Shown piece by piece: positions 16,994-27,700 of a DNA stretch of 52,008 nucleotides. Position 1 is the stretch's first letter; every line of letters begins with the position of its first letter. Source of the stretch: Bacteroidaceae bacterium (GTDB lineage Bacteria > Bacteroidota > Bacteroidia > Bacteroidales > Bacteroidaceae). Under the pieces are notes generated by a model. It saw only the letters and a program-made list of their open reading frames with translations, did not search any database and had not been told where the DNA came from. The translations under genes and the position numbers were made by a program. The DNA is taken from contig JAFZFO010000068.1 of NCBI GenBank assembly GCA_017555845.1, positions 1 through 52,008 on the forward strand, read 5' to 3'.

Positions 16994-19666
16994 ATGAATA
17001 TGGGAAAAAATATGCATGGCCGTCTGCAAGAGGAGAAGGACGTGGCTCCCGTTCCCTCCAGCTCGATGGCTGCAGCGTTGGGCCGATTGTCTTCGCTTGT
17101 GTTCGGTAATCTGTTCGCGATATTGTTTTTTGTGGCAGTATGGGGATTGCTGGTATTCCGTGAGTCGGCACAGCTGTTCCGTATAAATGAACTCTCGGTC
17201 TTTCTATATGACGATCTTTTCTATGAAGAGATGATGTCAATGCCTGCCGGTATTCTATACTATGTGGCAAGCTGGCTTGTGCAGTTCTTCTATTATCCGG
17301 TGTTGGGCGCAACGATATATGTGGCGCTTCTTGCACTCGTGTATTGGCTTACATACAAGGTGTTCGACATTCCAAAACGGTTCAGGCTGTTGGCGATGCT
17401 GCCGGTTGTAGCCCTGTTGGCCACGAATACACAACTTGGCTATTGGATATTCTATATAAAGATACCGGGTTATTATTATGTAGCATTGCTGGGAGTGCTT
17501 CTTTCGCTTTTGGCAATGTGGGCTGTCAAAAAGTTACATGTATATCTGAAACCGTTTGCCATCGCCGCATGGATATATCTTCTGTATCCTTGTCTCGGTG
17601 TATATGCTTTGGTGTCGGGTGTTGTCATGGCTGTCTATACCTTGTGCAGTGCTATAGCTTCCAAAGATGGAGCCGTTAAAGTTGCAATCTCTTCGGTTAC
17701 AATGCTTGCGGCTGTCGCTACGGCGTATTTTGTACCACCGCACTATTATAAGCGTTATACTACAGTGCCTATCGAAGAGGTATATACTGTTGGTGTTCCT
17801 GTTTCTCAATGGAAAAGTGAACATGTTCCCAATAATGAAGACAAGGATAGGGAGGTTTCCGTAATCAAGGGCGTGAATGGCCGTGTGGGATATCCTGTTG
17901 ATAAGGTGCTGACCAAGTTCAGAATGAATATTGATGGCAGTTTCTCTCAAAAGGCTTTTGCCACATCACGAAACGACCTGTTTACGAGCAGTGACATAAA
18001 CCGTCTGGTTGACGGCAAGGAGTATACTTTGACTTTTGTCGGTAAGGATGGCGGTGAATATTATATTGACAATGCCGGTGGAAATGTAGCTTTTGTATCC
18101 AAAGAAAAAGGTTCCGATATTCCAAAAACAGGCCATTTTACCTGTGTGGCCGACAAGAAGATAAAGGATATCATATCGTTCAGGACATCTGATGGTAAAT
18201 ATCTTGTGTGGAACAAGGAAGATGACGAACGCTACTCTGTAAGGCTCGCTTCATCCAGTGAGAATTCGCATTGTGCTGTTGTCAAGATGAAAAAGGAACC
18301 CGCAGTGCGTGTGACCGACGATTCTGAACTTTTCGGTATTGTGAATCTTGTGATATTGGGAAAGGGAATTGGCGTCAATGAGGAGTTCAGACCGCAGTTC
18401 GTCCCAAATCTTGCCGATGGCGTGTTGGGTGGTTCTTCTGTTGCGGTATTCAATGATGCGTGTACATCGGCATTGCGCATTGAAGAGGTCGGTTTCGAAC
18501 CGGCACCTTTCCCGCTGGAAATGCAGTACAGGTCAATGTGGTATAATGTGAAGACATATTGGATACCATTCTTTGTGCTGTTGGTGTCATTTGTGCTATT
18601 GGCATTGCTGCCTGTTGTCTCACATTGTTGCTGTGTAAGCAGTTCCGGTATCTGGCATCTTGTGATGTGGATTGCTGCAGTGCTTCTTCTTTTGTCCTTT
18701 ACTTGTCTGTTCTGGTATGGCAATGAGAATTACCGTGTCGAGAATGCACAGAACAGGGCTATGTGGGACGAGGAGTGGGAAACCGTGGCCGATCTTGCCC
18801 GTGAACCGGAGATTCCTACCCGCCAGGTTGTCATGAACAGGAATATAGCCTTGCTCAAGCTCGGCCGTCTTGGAAATGATATGTTCAGTTATCCCGATGG
18901 CAGTGCCGATATAGAGGCATCCATCCCTGTGCGTCTGGCGCAGACAGGTGGAAAGATGGCCTATTATCAATATGGTAAGTTTAATTTCTGTTATCGTTGG
19001 TGTGTTGAGGATGCCGTGGAATATGGATGGAGAATAGAGTATCTGAAACATGCTGCCCGTTCTATGATGTTGGCTGGCGAGCACATGCTTGCCCAGAGAT
19101 ATATCGATATCCTCAAACGTACGTTGTTCTATTCCGATTGGGCCTATGAGATGGAGAGATTCGTGCAGAACCCCGAGACGGTTACACGCAACAGGGAGTT
19201 TGCAATGCCTTTGAGTATGACCTGTTACGATGATTTCCTTGATGTTGATGAGTCATATGTCGAGGCTTATCTTACAAAGAACATGACAAATGCTTCCGAG
19301 AAGATGTCCCGTGTCTATGTCGAGGCCGCCATTGCATCTGCACTGACACGTAAAGACTCAAAGGCTTTCTGGGCGTTCCTTAATTATTATGTCAATGAGC
19401 TCAAGGCCAATGCGTTGCCTAAACATTATCAGGAGGCGGTATTGCTTTTCCTTAATGTTGACAAAGGACGTACCGTGCAGGTTCCAAAGGCTTTCCTTGA
19501 TAAATTCATATCAGTAGGTACGAATACAAAGCTGAATAAGTTCATGCAACTTGTATCGCAGCATAAAGGTAAGACTGAAGCCGAAATGGCTCCATATTTT
19601 GAGAAGGATTTCAAGGATACCTATTTCTACTTCTACTTCTTTGTGCGTAACATAAAGACCAATTGA
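16994..19666 (+). CDS. DUF6057-like polytopic membrane protein with an inserted beta-rich domain
   Basis: Function unknown. It has 890 residues. The N-terminal third has six or more membrane helices (about 33-55, 84-120, 131-145, 158-178, 186-220, 230-247). A soluble stretch of about residues 260-508 follows. Two more helices lie at 522-543 and 553-575, and the protein ends in a helical, Met- and Tyr-rich region of about 315 residues that looks like TPR or helical repeats. The general layout fits the Bacteroidales DUF6057 membrane family as I remember it. The soluble insert contains GKEYTLTFVGKDGGEYYIDN, SFRTSDGKYLVWNKED and NDACTSALRIEEVGFEP, resembling beta-trefoil repeats. It lies between aroC and the heme-motif lipoprotein gene, probably co-transcribed with the latter. 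The family name is a recollection, not a search result. Confidence 0.6.
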   Translation: MNMGKNMHGRLQEEKDVAPVPSSSMAAALGRLSSLVFGNLFAILFFVAVWGLLVFRESAQLFRINELSVFLYDDLFYEEMMSMPAGILYYVASWLVQFFYYPVLGATIYVALLALVYWLTYKVFDIPKRFRLLAMLPVVALLATNTQLGYWIFYIKIPGYYYVALLGVLLSLLAMWAVKKLHVYLKPFAIAAWIYLLYPCLGVYALVSGVVMAVYTLCSAIASKDGAVKVAISSVTMLAAVATAYFVPPHYYKRYTTVPIEEVYTVGVPVSQWKSEHVPNNEDKDREVSVIKGVNGRVGYPVDKVLTKFRMNIDGSFSQKAFATSRNDLFTSSDINRLVDGKEYTLTFVGKDGGEYYIDNAGGNVAFVSKEKGSDIPKTGHFTCVADKKIKDIISFRTSDGKYLVWNKEDDERYSVRLASSSENSHCAVVKMKKEPAVRVTDDSELFGIVNLVILGKGIGVNEEFRPQFVPNLADGVLGGSSVAVFNDACTSALRIEEVGFEPAPFPLEMQYRSMWYNVKTYWIPFFVLLVSFVLLALLPVVSHCCCVSSSGIWHLVMWIAAVLLLLSFTCLFWYGNENYRVENAQNRAMWDEEWETVADLAREPEIPTRQVVMNRNIALLKLGRLGNDMFSYPDGSADIEASIPVRLAQTGGKMAYYQYGKFNFCYRWCVEDAVEYGWRIEYLKHAARSMMLAGEHMLAQRYIDILKRTLFYSDWAYEMERFVQNPETVTRNREFAMPLSMTCYDDFLDVDESYVEAYLTKNMTNASEKMSRVYVEAAIASALTRKDSKAFWAFLNYYVNELKANALPKHYQEAVLLFLNVDKGRTVQVPKAFLDKFISVGTNTKLNKFMQLVSQHKGKTEAEMAPYFEKDFKDTYFYFYFFVRNIKTN

Positions 19667-19682
19667 TTTTAATGCCTTGATT

Positions 19683-21191
19683 ATGAAACTTCTGTTGAAA
19701 TATTTTGTGGCAGCGACACTGTTTGTGTGCGCAGCCTGCTCTTCAAAGGCACCTGAGGTGCCTGTGCAGTATAGTGCTGTTGATGCAAAGCCTGCGATAT
19801 ATCCCGATTATACCGATGTCACCGTTCCGTGCAACATTGCACCTCTTGTGTTCAGGGTAGCAGAGCCGGGTGCTGATTTTGTGACTTGTTTCACTGTTGG
19901 CGACAAGACACTTGTCTATGGTGGGCGTGAGGTAGCTCCTGCTGTTGAGGAGTGGCGCTCGCTTATGGCGCAGGCTGCCGGTGGTGCAATTAAGGTCGAG
20001 GTCTATGCCTATGCCGATGACGGTTGGAAAATGTATGAACCGTTTTCCATTGCCGTGTCGGCCGACAGTATTGACCCGTATATCTCATATAGGTTGATAC
20101 CTCCTTCGTATGTCGCATACGAGAAATTGACGATATCGCAGCGTGACCTCTCGAACTATGACGAGACTGTCATATACAACAATAAGTTCGTATCGTCGGA
20201 GCCCGATGGCCAATGCATCAACTGCCACGCCTACAAGAACTACAAGACCGATAACATGCAGTTCCATGTGCGTCAGCACCTTGGCGGAACAGTATTCGTG
20301 CATAACGGCAAGGTGAAGAAGGTAAATATGAAGACCGATTCGACCATCTCGGCAGGTGTGTATCCTTTCTTCAACCCCAAATATGATGTCGTGGCATACT
20401 CGGTCAACAATACCGGACAGATATTCCACACCAAGAATCCCAACAAGGTTGAGGTTCAGGACCAGGCGAGTGATGTCATAATATATGATCCTGTAAGAGA
20501 GATTGTTTCGCATGTTGCCAACGACCCCGATTGTCTTGAGGTGTTCCCTGCATGGTCGCCCGATGGCGAGATGCTCTACTACTGCTCGGCATATTTCCCC
20601 AAACGTGCCGACATCCCCCATGTTGAGAATATGATACGTAACTACAAGGATGTGAAGTATGATATCCTGCGACGCCCATGGAATCCGCAGACGGGTGAGT
20701 TCGGTGCCGTTGATACAGTCTTTGCCGCGTCGGCACTTGGCAAGAGTGCCACATTCCCACGTGTCTCGCCTTGTGGACGTTATCTGCTGTTTGCTTTGGC
20801 CGAGTATGGATGTTTCCATATATGGCACAAGGATGCCGACCTCTATGTTCTGGAACTTGCGACGGGCGATTGTTGGGCTCTTGAGGCGGCAAACTCGGAT
20901 TTCCCCGAGAGTTATCATGCCTGGAGCAGTACCGGCAAGTGGATTCTGTTTGCCAGCCGTCGCGATGATACCAACTATAGCCGCCTGTACATTGCCCATA
21001 TGAACGATGATGGAACAAGTGACAAGGCATTCCTTCTGCCGCAGAAGGAGAGTGAGTTCTATGACTTCTTCGATAGGTCATTCAATGTTCCCGAATTTAT
21101 GATTGAGCCGGTATCCATCACTCCTCACGAGTTTGTGGAGGTGGTCAAAGGCGATGCTGTAAATGTTAAATACTCTGCTGATTTTAAATAG
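19683..21191 (+). CDS. TolB-like beta-propeller lipoprotein with CxxCH heme motif
   Basis: Specific function unknown. It has 502 residues from ATG 19683; a TTG six bases upstream is a less likely start. The lipobox FVCAAC gives Cys19 as the lipid anchor. After an N-terminal beta domain comes DGQCINCHAYKN with Cys178, Cys181 and His182, a classic c-type heme attachment motif. The rest has WD40/PD40-like propeller strands such as FPAWSPDGEMLYYCSA, FPRVSPCGRYLLFALA and YHAWSSTGKWILFASR. Similar Bacteroidales proteins are often labelled TolB-like or cytochrome c biosynthesis proteins. Placement 16 bases after the DUF6057-like gene suggests they work together in the envelope. It ends before a strong terminator. 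Confidence 0.75.
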   Translation: MKLLLKYFVAATLFVCAACSSKAPEVPVQYSAVDAKPAIYPDYTDVTVPCNIAPLVFRVAEPGADFVTCFTVGDKTLVYGGREVAPAVEEWRSLMAQAAGGAIKVEVYAYADDGWKMYEPFSIAVSADSIDPYISYRLIPPSYVAYEKLTISQRDLSNYDETVIYNNKFVSSEPDGQCINCHAYKNYKTDNMQFHVRQHLGGTVFVHNGKVKKVNMKTDSTISAGVYPFFNPKYDVVAYSVNNTGQIFHTKNPNKVEVQDQASDVIIYDPVREIVSHVANDPDCLEVFPAWSPDGEMLYYCSAYFPKRADIPHVENMIRNYKDVKYDILRRPWNPQTGEFGAVDTVFAASALGKSATFPRVSPCGRYLLFALAEYGCFHIWHKDADLYVLELATGDCWALEAANSDFPESYHAWSSTGKWILFASRRDDTNYSRLYIAHMNDDGTSDKAFLLPQKESEFYDFFDRSFNVPEFMIEPVSITPHEFVEVVKGDAVNVKYSADFK

Positions 21192-21231
21192 TTTTTAACA
21201 AACAATTGTTAAAAATACAAAATAAGCTTTT

Positions 21232-21274
21232 CTCCCGCTTTTTTGCATTCTTTGCATTAAAGCGGGAGTTTTTT
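21232..21274 (+). terminator. Rho-independent terminator after the TolB-like gene
   Basis: Arms ctcccgcttt (21232-21241) and aaagcgggag (21259-21268) are perfectly paired around a 17-base loop and followed by six T. It separates the aroC-TolB-like group from the FAS1-SusCD locus. Confidence 0.92.
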
Positions 21275-21349
21275 CTTGTTTGCCACGAAAAAAACGTTTC
21301 CGTAACCGAAAAAAAAGCGGTATTTGTGCGAATATTTATTTAAAAGTCT

Positions 21350-21437
21350 TATTTTTGCACGTTAACTATGGGGTAATTATGCCTCGGCGCGAAATGTTTA
21401 AAAAAACAAAAAAATAATAATTAATAATTTTGTATTT
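21350..21437 (+). promoter_or_regulatory. Promoter and A-rich leader of the FAS1-SusCD locus
   Basis: TATTTTTG at 21350-21357 matches the -7 element TAnnTTTG; a TTTG at 21323-21326 is a possible but distant -33 box. The leader of about 74 bases ends in a run made almost only of A and T (21397-21435) right before the ATG. Such leaders are associated with strong translation in Bacteroidetes. Confidence 0.6.
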
Positions 21438-24400
21438 ATGTTTAAGCACCGTTTAACTAAATTTGGCGTGTCATCGTTCTTGGCGATGTCCATGCTTTTT
21501 ATCGGTGGCTCTCTGCAGTCATGTCAGGATTGGCTTGATGTTTATCCTTACGATGACGGAGACCCCGAGTGGTTGGGAGCAAGTGTGTATGATTTCCTCA
21601 AGGAGGGTACCGCAAACCACACTTATGCCAACTATGTTGCCATAATTGACAGTTTGGGCGAAAAGGAGTCACTTGCGCACACTGGTAGCAAGACACTCTT
21701 CGTTGCCGATGATGCTGCGTTCGAGCGTTTCTTCAATGGTGGAAACAACATCTGGGGCGTATCAAGCGTCGGCGAAATGTCAAAGGCGCAGATGAAGACA
21801 ATCCTTTATGGTTCTATGCTCGACAATGCAATGTTGCTCGACATGCTTTCAAGCACAGGTGTCCTCGAGTATCAGGAGGGTTCTTGCTTGCGCCGCTGGT
21901 CATCATCAAAGGTCATTGACACAATTCCAATGATAAATGGTAACTCAATGCAGTACCACGAGGCTTGGCCTACATACAACAAGTATTGGGATGTCCTCAG
22001 AGGCAAGGAGAGAGCAGAGAATATGCGTCTTGCCATGGACGGTTCAAGATCAATGATGGTTCACTTCCTCGGTGATTATCTGAAGAAGAACAATATCAAG
22101 GCTTCGGATATCGAGTTCCTCTTCACAAAGAAGGGCGAGGTTGTCAAGACATATGCAAACGGTGATGCTTTCATCTATGGAAACAAAATCGTTTCAAGCG
22201 ATGTGAATACCGGTTCTTACTCAGATGATACATTGACAATCACTTGTAAGAACGGTTATATCTATCGCATGGATGATCTGCTCTTGCCTCCTTCAAACAT
22301 GGCAGACGAGTTGCGTAAGCACCCTGATACAAGAATCTTCAGTCACCTGCTCGACCGTTTCTGTGTTCCTGTATACGATGAGACTCTTACAAGAGAGTAC
22401 AATGCATACTACAAGACAAACGACAGTGTCTTCAAGCTTCGCTATTTTACAGAATCATATTCTTCTCACCCAATGCTCGTGAGTGCAAACAGCAACCCTA
22501 CAGCCGAGGAGAGATTGAATATCGACCCGGGTCAGAACAATCTTGGTGCATCTTCATCAATGGCCGAGGATATGGCTGCGATGTTCGTTCCAAGTGACGA
22601 GGTCTTGTATGAATACTTTGCAAACCCTGACAGTGCCGGTCACTTCCTTTTGGCACGTTATGCGCCTAATGTCGAGGTAAATGGTATCGAGAGCCTTATG
22701 TCTGCTCTTGACAGCGTACCACAGAAGAACATTGCTCCATTCTTGAACAACCTTATGAAGTCATCTTTCTCAAGAACTGTACTCAGCAAGTTCGACAAGA
22801 TTATGGACGATGCCAACGAGTTGATGAATATTAAAGCAGATCATGTTGACGAATGCGTGATTGCAAACAACGGTGTTATTTATATATTGAACAGCGTATT
22901 CGGTCCTGGTGCATATCAGGCAGTATCTGCTCCGACTCTCGTGTTCGACAACATGGGAATCATGCGTAATGTAATCAGCCAGTTGCGTTACGACTACTAT
23001 CTCCTCGCGATGGATGCAAACTATTCATTCATCGTTCCAGATGATAACTATTTCGTGTACTACGACCCTCTTACTATGACTTCTTCATCTCCAAAGGCAT
23101 ATTCATTCCACTATGATACCAAGATGCCAAAGGCGAACGGTGCGTTGAAGTTCTGGTCCGATGTATACAAGTTCAACCCTACAACATTCGAGATTGTAGA
23201 TACATTGTCCGAGGCTTCATACAGTGTTGATGGTACATCATTCGGTGGTACAGCTTCTTTTGCATCAAACCGTTTTACCGATTTGATGGAATACCTTATT
23301 ATAGTACATGATGAGGGTAAGGACATCTATTCAGGAAACAAGTATTTCCAGACAAAGGGTTATGGAACCATCAAGATCGACGCAAGTGATCCTGAGAATA
23401 TAAAGATGTATGGTGGTGAGCAGCTCGAGAGAGGTACAACAATTCTTGTATCAAGCAAGAGCGTTCAGAAGAACGGTACTACATACTGCACAGTTCCTGC
23501 CGAGGAGAATGCTCCGGGTTATCTGTATTCATCGGTTCCTACACCTCCAACCAAGTCTGTCTTCGAAAACTTGCAGAAGCAGTCGGCCGAGGAAAACGAG
23601 AAGTTCCATGAGTTCTTCAAACTGTGCTATCAGGGCGAGGATTATGCCGAAATGGATAGCGGTTTGCTCAAGAAGGTCTTTGATGTAAAGAATGCAAAGG
23701 CCATGAAGGATTCTGCTTTGCGTTATTCAGTGTTCTACACCGAACTCAACAAGGATGCGTACACAAAGAATACAATCCCATTCTTCAACATCTACCACTA
23801 CACTGTATATGCTCCATCAAATGAGTCAATCAAGCAGATGCATGAACTTGGTCTTCCAACATGGGAGCAGGTAGAGGCAGTTGCAGACGCAGGCAACAAG
23901 GCGAAAGCCGCTTCAATGTTGCGTTCAATCATCAATTTTGCAAAGTATCACTTCCAGGATAACTCTATCTATGTAGACAACAACTCTGTTGTGTCTGGCA
24001 AGAAGTATACTACAGCTGTGATCAACGAAAATACAAACCGCTTCTATGAGTTGCAGGTTGAGAGCAGCGGTAACACCTTTACTGTCAAGGGTGAGATTGG
24101 CGAGCCAAGAACAGTTGTGACAACAGGTGAGGAGAACAAGGATTGGAACATCATGTGCCGTGACAATGTATACACTGCAAGTGCAAGTACAGCTTCGGCA
24201 ACTCTCAACAACTACTCATCTTCATCATTTACCGTATTGCAGCCAATTGACGGTGTTCTGTTGAACAAGTCAATGTTCGGTTATGACGGCCGCTTCAAGC
24301 GTTTTGCCAAGAATGGTGCGACTGTTGATACAATGTATGTAGACAACACAGGTGCCGTTGAGGTTGATGGCAGAAACTACTATCTTGTAGGTAAGGTGGG

Positions 24401-24734
24401 CAACATCAGAATTACTGGACTCGACGGTGTACAGGAGGTACGCAAGGCCGGTTATCTGATGAAGACTATCGATACCGAGGATTCTGAATATGATGAGTCT
24501 TTGACACGTGAAAAACTCATTGTAAGCGAGAGTAAGAATGTGCTCGTTACCGATGAGGGATTATGGGTTAATGAAGTCTCTAAAACAGTTGCGGGTAAGC
24601 CTGTCATTACTTATGAATATGCTACCAAGGAGAAGGACGGCATTATATATATGATAAGGTATAACAATGATGCTACAGTCAAGGAAGAGATTCCGGTAGG
24701 TGAGGTTACTCCTGAAGAGGGCAGTGGCAACTAA
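21438..24734 (+). CDS. Large FAS1 (fasciclin) repeat lipoprotein
   Basis: First gene of the FAS1-SusCD locus, 1098 residues. The signal peptide ends SLQSCQDW with Cys29 lipidated, so the protein is outer-membrane attached and probably surface exposed. FAS1 H1-type motifs recur at about residues 87 (TLFVADDAAF), 383 (MFVPSDEVL), 529 (FIVPDDNYF) and 792 (VYAPSNESI), suggesting up to four diverged FAS1 units. FAS1 domains mediate adhesion and ligand binding; none is a known enzyme. The C-terminal part is rich in Thr, Ser and Val and ends with an acidic tail. The gene is 27 bases from the following SusC gene. Codon use is strongly biased to one synonymous choice, as in the rest of the locus. The ligand is unknown. 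Confidence 0.8.
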   Translation: MFKHRLTKFGVSSFLAMSMLFIGGSLQSCQDWLDVYPYDDGDPEWLGASVYDFLKEGTANHTYANYVAIIDSLGEKESLAHTGSKTLFVADDAAFERFFNGGNNIWGVSSVGEMSKAQMKTILYGSMLDNAMLLDMLSSTGVLEYQEGSCLRRWSSSKVIDTIPMINGNSMQYHEAWPTYNKYWDVLRGKERAENMRLAMDGSRSMMVHFLGDYLKKNNIKASDIEFLFTKKGEVVKTYANGDAFIYGNKIVSSDVNTGSYSDDTLTITCKNGYIYRMDDLLLPPSNMADELRKHPDTRIFSHLLDRFCVPVYDETLTREYNAYYKTNDSVFKLRYFTESYSSHPMLVSANSNPTAEERLNIDPGQNNLGASSSMAEDMAAMFVPSDEVLYEYFANPDSAGHFLLARYAPNVEVNGIESLMSALDSVPQKNIAPFLNNLMKSSFSRTVLSKFDKIMDDANELMNIKADHVDECVIANNGVIYILNSVFGPGAYQAVSAPTLVFDNMGIMRNVISQLRYDYYLLAMDANYSFIVPDDNYFVYYDPLTMTSSSPKAYSFHYDTKMPKANGALKFWSDVYKFNPTTFEIVDTLSEASYSVDGTSFGGTASFASNRFTDLMEYLIIVHDEGKDIYSGNKYFQTKGYGTIKIDASDPENIKMYGGEQLERGTTILVSSKSVQKNGTTYCTVPAEENAPGYLYSSVPTPPTKSVFENLQKQSAEENEKFHEFFKLCYQGEDYAEMDSGLLKKVFDVKNAKAMKDSALRYSVFYTELNKDAYTKNTIPFFNIYHYTVYAPSNESIKQMHELGLPTWEQVEAVADAGNKAKAASMLRSIINFAKYHFQDNSIYVDNNSVVSGKKYTTAVINENTNRFYELQVESSGNTFTVKGEIGEPRTVVTTGEENKDWNIMCRDNVYTASASTASATLNNYSSSSFTVLQPIDGVLLNKSMFGYDGRFKRFAKNGATVDTMYVDNTGAVEVDGRNYYLVGKVGNIRITGLDGVQEVRKAGYLMKTIDTEDSEYDESLTREKLIVSESKNVLVTDEGLWVNEVSKTVAGKPVITYEYATKEKDGIIYMIRYNNDATVKEEIPVGEVTPEEGSGN

Positions 24735-24761
24735 TGGTGATGTAGAAAAAACATAATAGCT

Positions 24762-27700
24762 ATGATAAAAATAAAGCATTTATTTCTACTCGTGCTTTTC
24801 TGCTTGGTAAGCAGTAGCGTATTTGCACAAAAAAGTGCGAGAATTTCGGGTACGATTACAAGTGATTCCGAAGGTCCGCTGATTATGGTGAACGTCACCG
24901 AGCGCGACAACAGCAATCGTATTATCGAGGCTTGTGTGACCGACTTCGAGGGTAACTTCTCAATGGTTGTAAAGAACACAAGCAATGTTCTTGAGATTTC
25001 ATATGTGGGTTACAAGACTCAGCGTATTGAGATTGGTAGCCGCACGGTATTCAACATCAAGTTGGTCGAGGATGCAATGCTTGAGACCGTGGATATTGTT
25101 GCTGAGCAGCGTTCACGTTCAGGTGGTCTTGACATTCTTGAGCGCGAGATGACTCACGCGACACAGAAGATCAGCATGGATGACATGGACGGTCTTTCAT
25201 TCGCGTCTGTCGATGAGGCTCTTCAGGGACAGATTGCCGGTCTTGACGTCGTGTTCAACTCTGGTGACGTCGGTTCTGGTACCCAGATGCGTCTTCGTGG
25301 TAACTCAATGCTTGAGGGTGATGCCACACCGCTTATCGTTGTGGATGACAACATCTTCGAGGTAGATGAGGGTACATTTGAATTTGAGAATGCAACAAAC
25401 GAGAGCTTTGCCGAACTTCTTATGATCAATACCGAGGATATCGCCGAGATCGAGGTTTTGAAGGATGCTGCTTCATGTGCCGTTTGGGGTTCACGTGGTG
25501 CCAATGGTGTCATCAAGATCAAGACAAAGCGTGGTAAGCGCGGTCCAACACGTGTGAATTTTACATATAAGTTCAAGGACAAATGGACACCAAGCGGTTA
25601 CAACCTGCTCAATGGTGACGACTACACAATGCTCATCAAGCAGTCGCTCTTCAATGTGAACCAGGTAGGTGTTGACATCCCTGAGCTCAACTACGACCAG
25701 ACTTTCCCTGAGTATCAGAACTTCAACAACAATACCGATTGGGTTGATGCCGTTTCGCAGCATGGTTACAGAAACGAGTACAACCTCAACCTCAGTGGTG
25801 GTGGTGAGAAGGCGACATTCCGTATCTCTGGTGGTTATTCAAATGAGACAGGTCAGGTGCTTGGTCAGAACCTGAACAGCTTCAGTTCACGTCTGGCTCT
25901 TGACTACTATGTATCTGCAAGAATCAAGGTTATTGCCGATTTCGCTTTCTCATATACAAAGCAGAGACGTAATACAATGGACTTGCTCTACAACTCATTG
26001 CTTATGATGCCTAACATGAGCATCTATGAGCAGGATTCACTTGGTAACAATACCGATGCATACTATGCTATGCTCAAGTATCCAAGTCCTAACCAGTTGC
26101 AGAGTTCTATGCAGGGCCGCAAGAACCCTGTAGCAGTGGGTGACCTTGCGCAGTATCACACAGAGAACTACAGCATCAACCCACAGATTACATTCGAGTA
26201 TAACTTGCTTGGTCTTGAGGATAACGAGACACAGCTCAAGTATCGCGGTATGGTTAACCTGAACGCTTCTACTTCTTCAGGTAGCGTTTATAACCCTGCT
26301 GCTCTTTCTACTGATGACTGGACTGCTTCGGACAAGAACAAGTCTGAATCTAACGACAGCAAGAGCCTTGGCTTTACAACACGTCACCAGTTTATCTTCA
26401 CTCCTTATCTGGGTAATAGTGACCACTATATGACAATGAACGCACAGTTCGAGCTGTCAACAAGTACCGGTAACTCACAGAACTCTACTGCTATCGGTCT
26501 TCCAACCGGTAACATCAGCAGTTCTACAATCGGTGCCAAGTTGTCAGGTTCGGGTACAAGCAAGTGGGAGAGCCGTAACATCAGCTTCGTGTACGATGCC
26601 CACTACTCATACAAGTCAAAGTACTCATTGCGTCTTGCAGTCCGTGGTGAGGGTAACACTGCAATGGGTGACGACAGAAAATGGGCTGCCTTCCCATCAA
26701 TCTCTGCCCGTTGGAATATCATCGACGAGGAGTGGATGGAGTGGTCAAGACCTGTATTGAGCATGTTGTCATTGCGTCCAGGTTTCGGTATGGACGGTCA
26801 CGCTCCTGGTAGAAACGTTACTTTCAACAGCTATTCGGCTTATCAGTACAGCTATCTCGGCATGGCCGGTTTCCAGATGGACGGTATCCGTCTGACCGAC
26901 CTTCGTCGTTCGGACAAGCGTGAGTGGAACATTGGTTCTGACTTCGGCTTCTTCAATGGCCTGCTTACCGGTGCATTCAACTATTATAACGGTACAACAT
27001 ACGACAACATCATTGCCAACTACCGTCTTCCATCAACTACCGGTTACTCAAGCCTTGCATACAAGAACTCTGGTACTGTGAGAAACTCAGGTTGGGAGCT
27101 TAACATGAACCTCAACAACATCAAGTTGGCCAAGGACTTCTCAATGTCAATGTACTTCAACATCGGTAACAACTTCAACGAGATCCTTGAACTTGAAGAG
27201 GCATATCTCGAGGAGAAGAACGGTAAGTATGAGCAGCCACAGAATAGCAAGTACCTCCCACGTGTACAGATTGGTAACCCAAGCGGCTCAATCTACGGTT
27301 TCCGCTACAAGGGTGTATACCGTTACAGCTACAAGAACTGGGAGAAGGCTCTTGCCGAGGAAGAGGCCGGCCGCGATGGTACATGTCCTATCGTGCGTGA
27401 CGCCGATGGCAATGTAGTATACGAGGCTAACGGCCAACCAAAGAAACTCGTTCTCTTCTATGACAATGAAGAGGGTAAATCATATTACGAATTCAAGGGT
27501 GGTGACGCCATCTATGAGGATGTCAACCACGACGGTACAATCAACCAGCTTGATATCGTATACTTGGGTAACTCAAACCCTGCAGCCCAGGGTGGTTTCG
27601 GTTTGACATTCCGTTACAAGAAATGGTCTTTGAGAACATCATTCACATACCGTTGGGATGTTGATGTTGTGAACAGCTCACGTATGGCGTTCGAGAACAT

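Noticed and set aside
20085-20999. 304-codon antisense frame inside the TolB-like gene
   Set aside because: Lies wholly within a gene with clear lipobox, heme motif and propeller strands on the other strand; the antisense translation has no recognisable domain.
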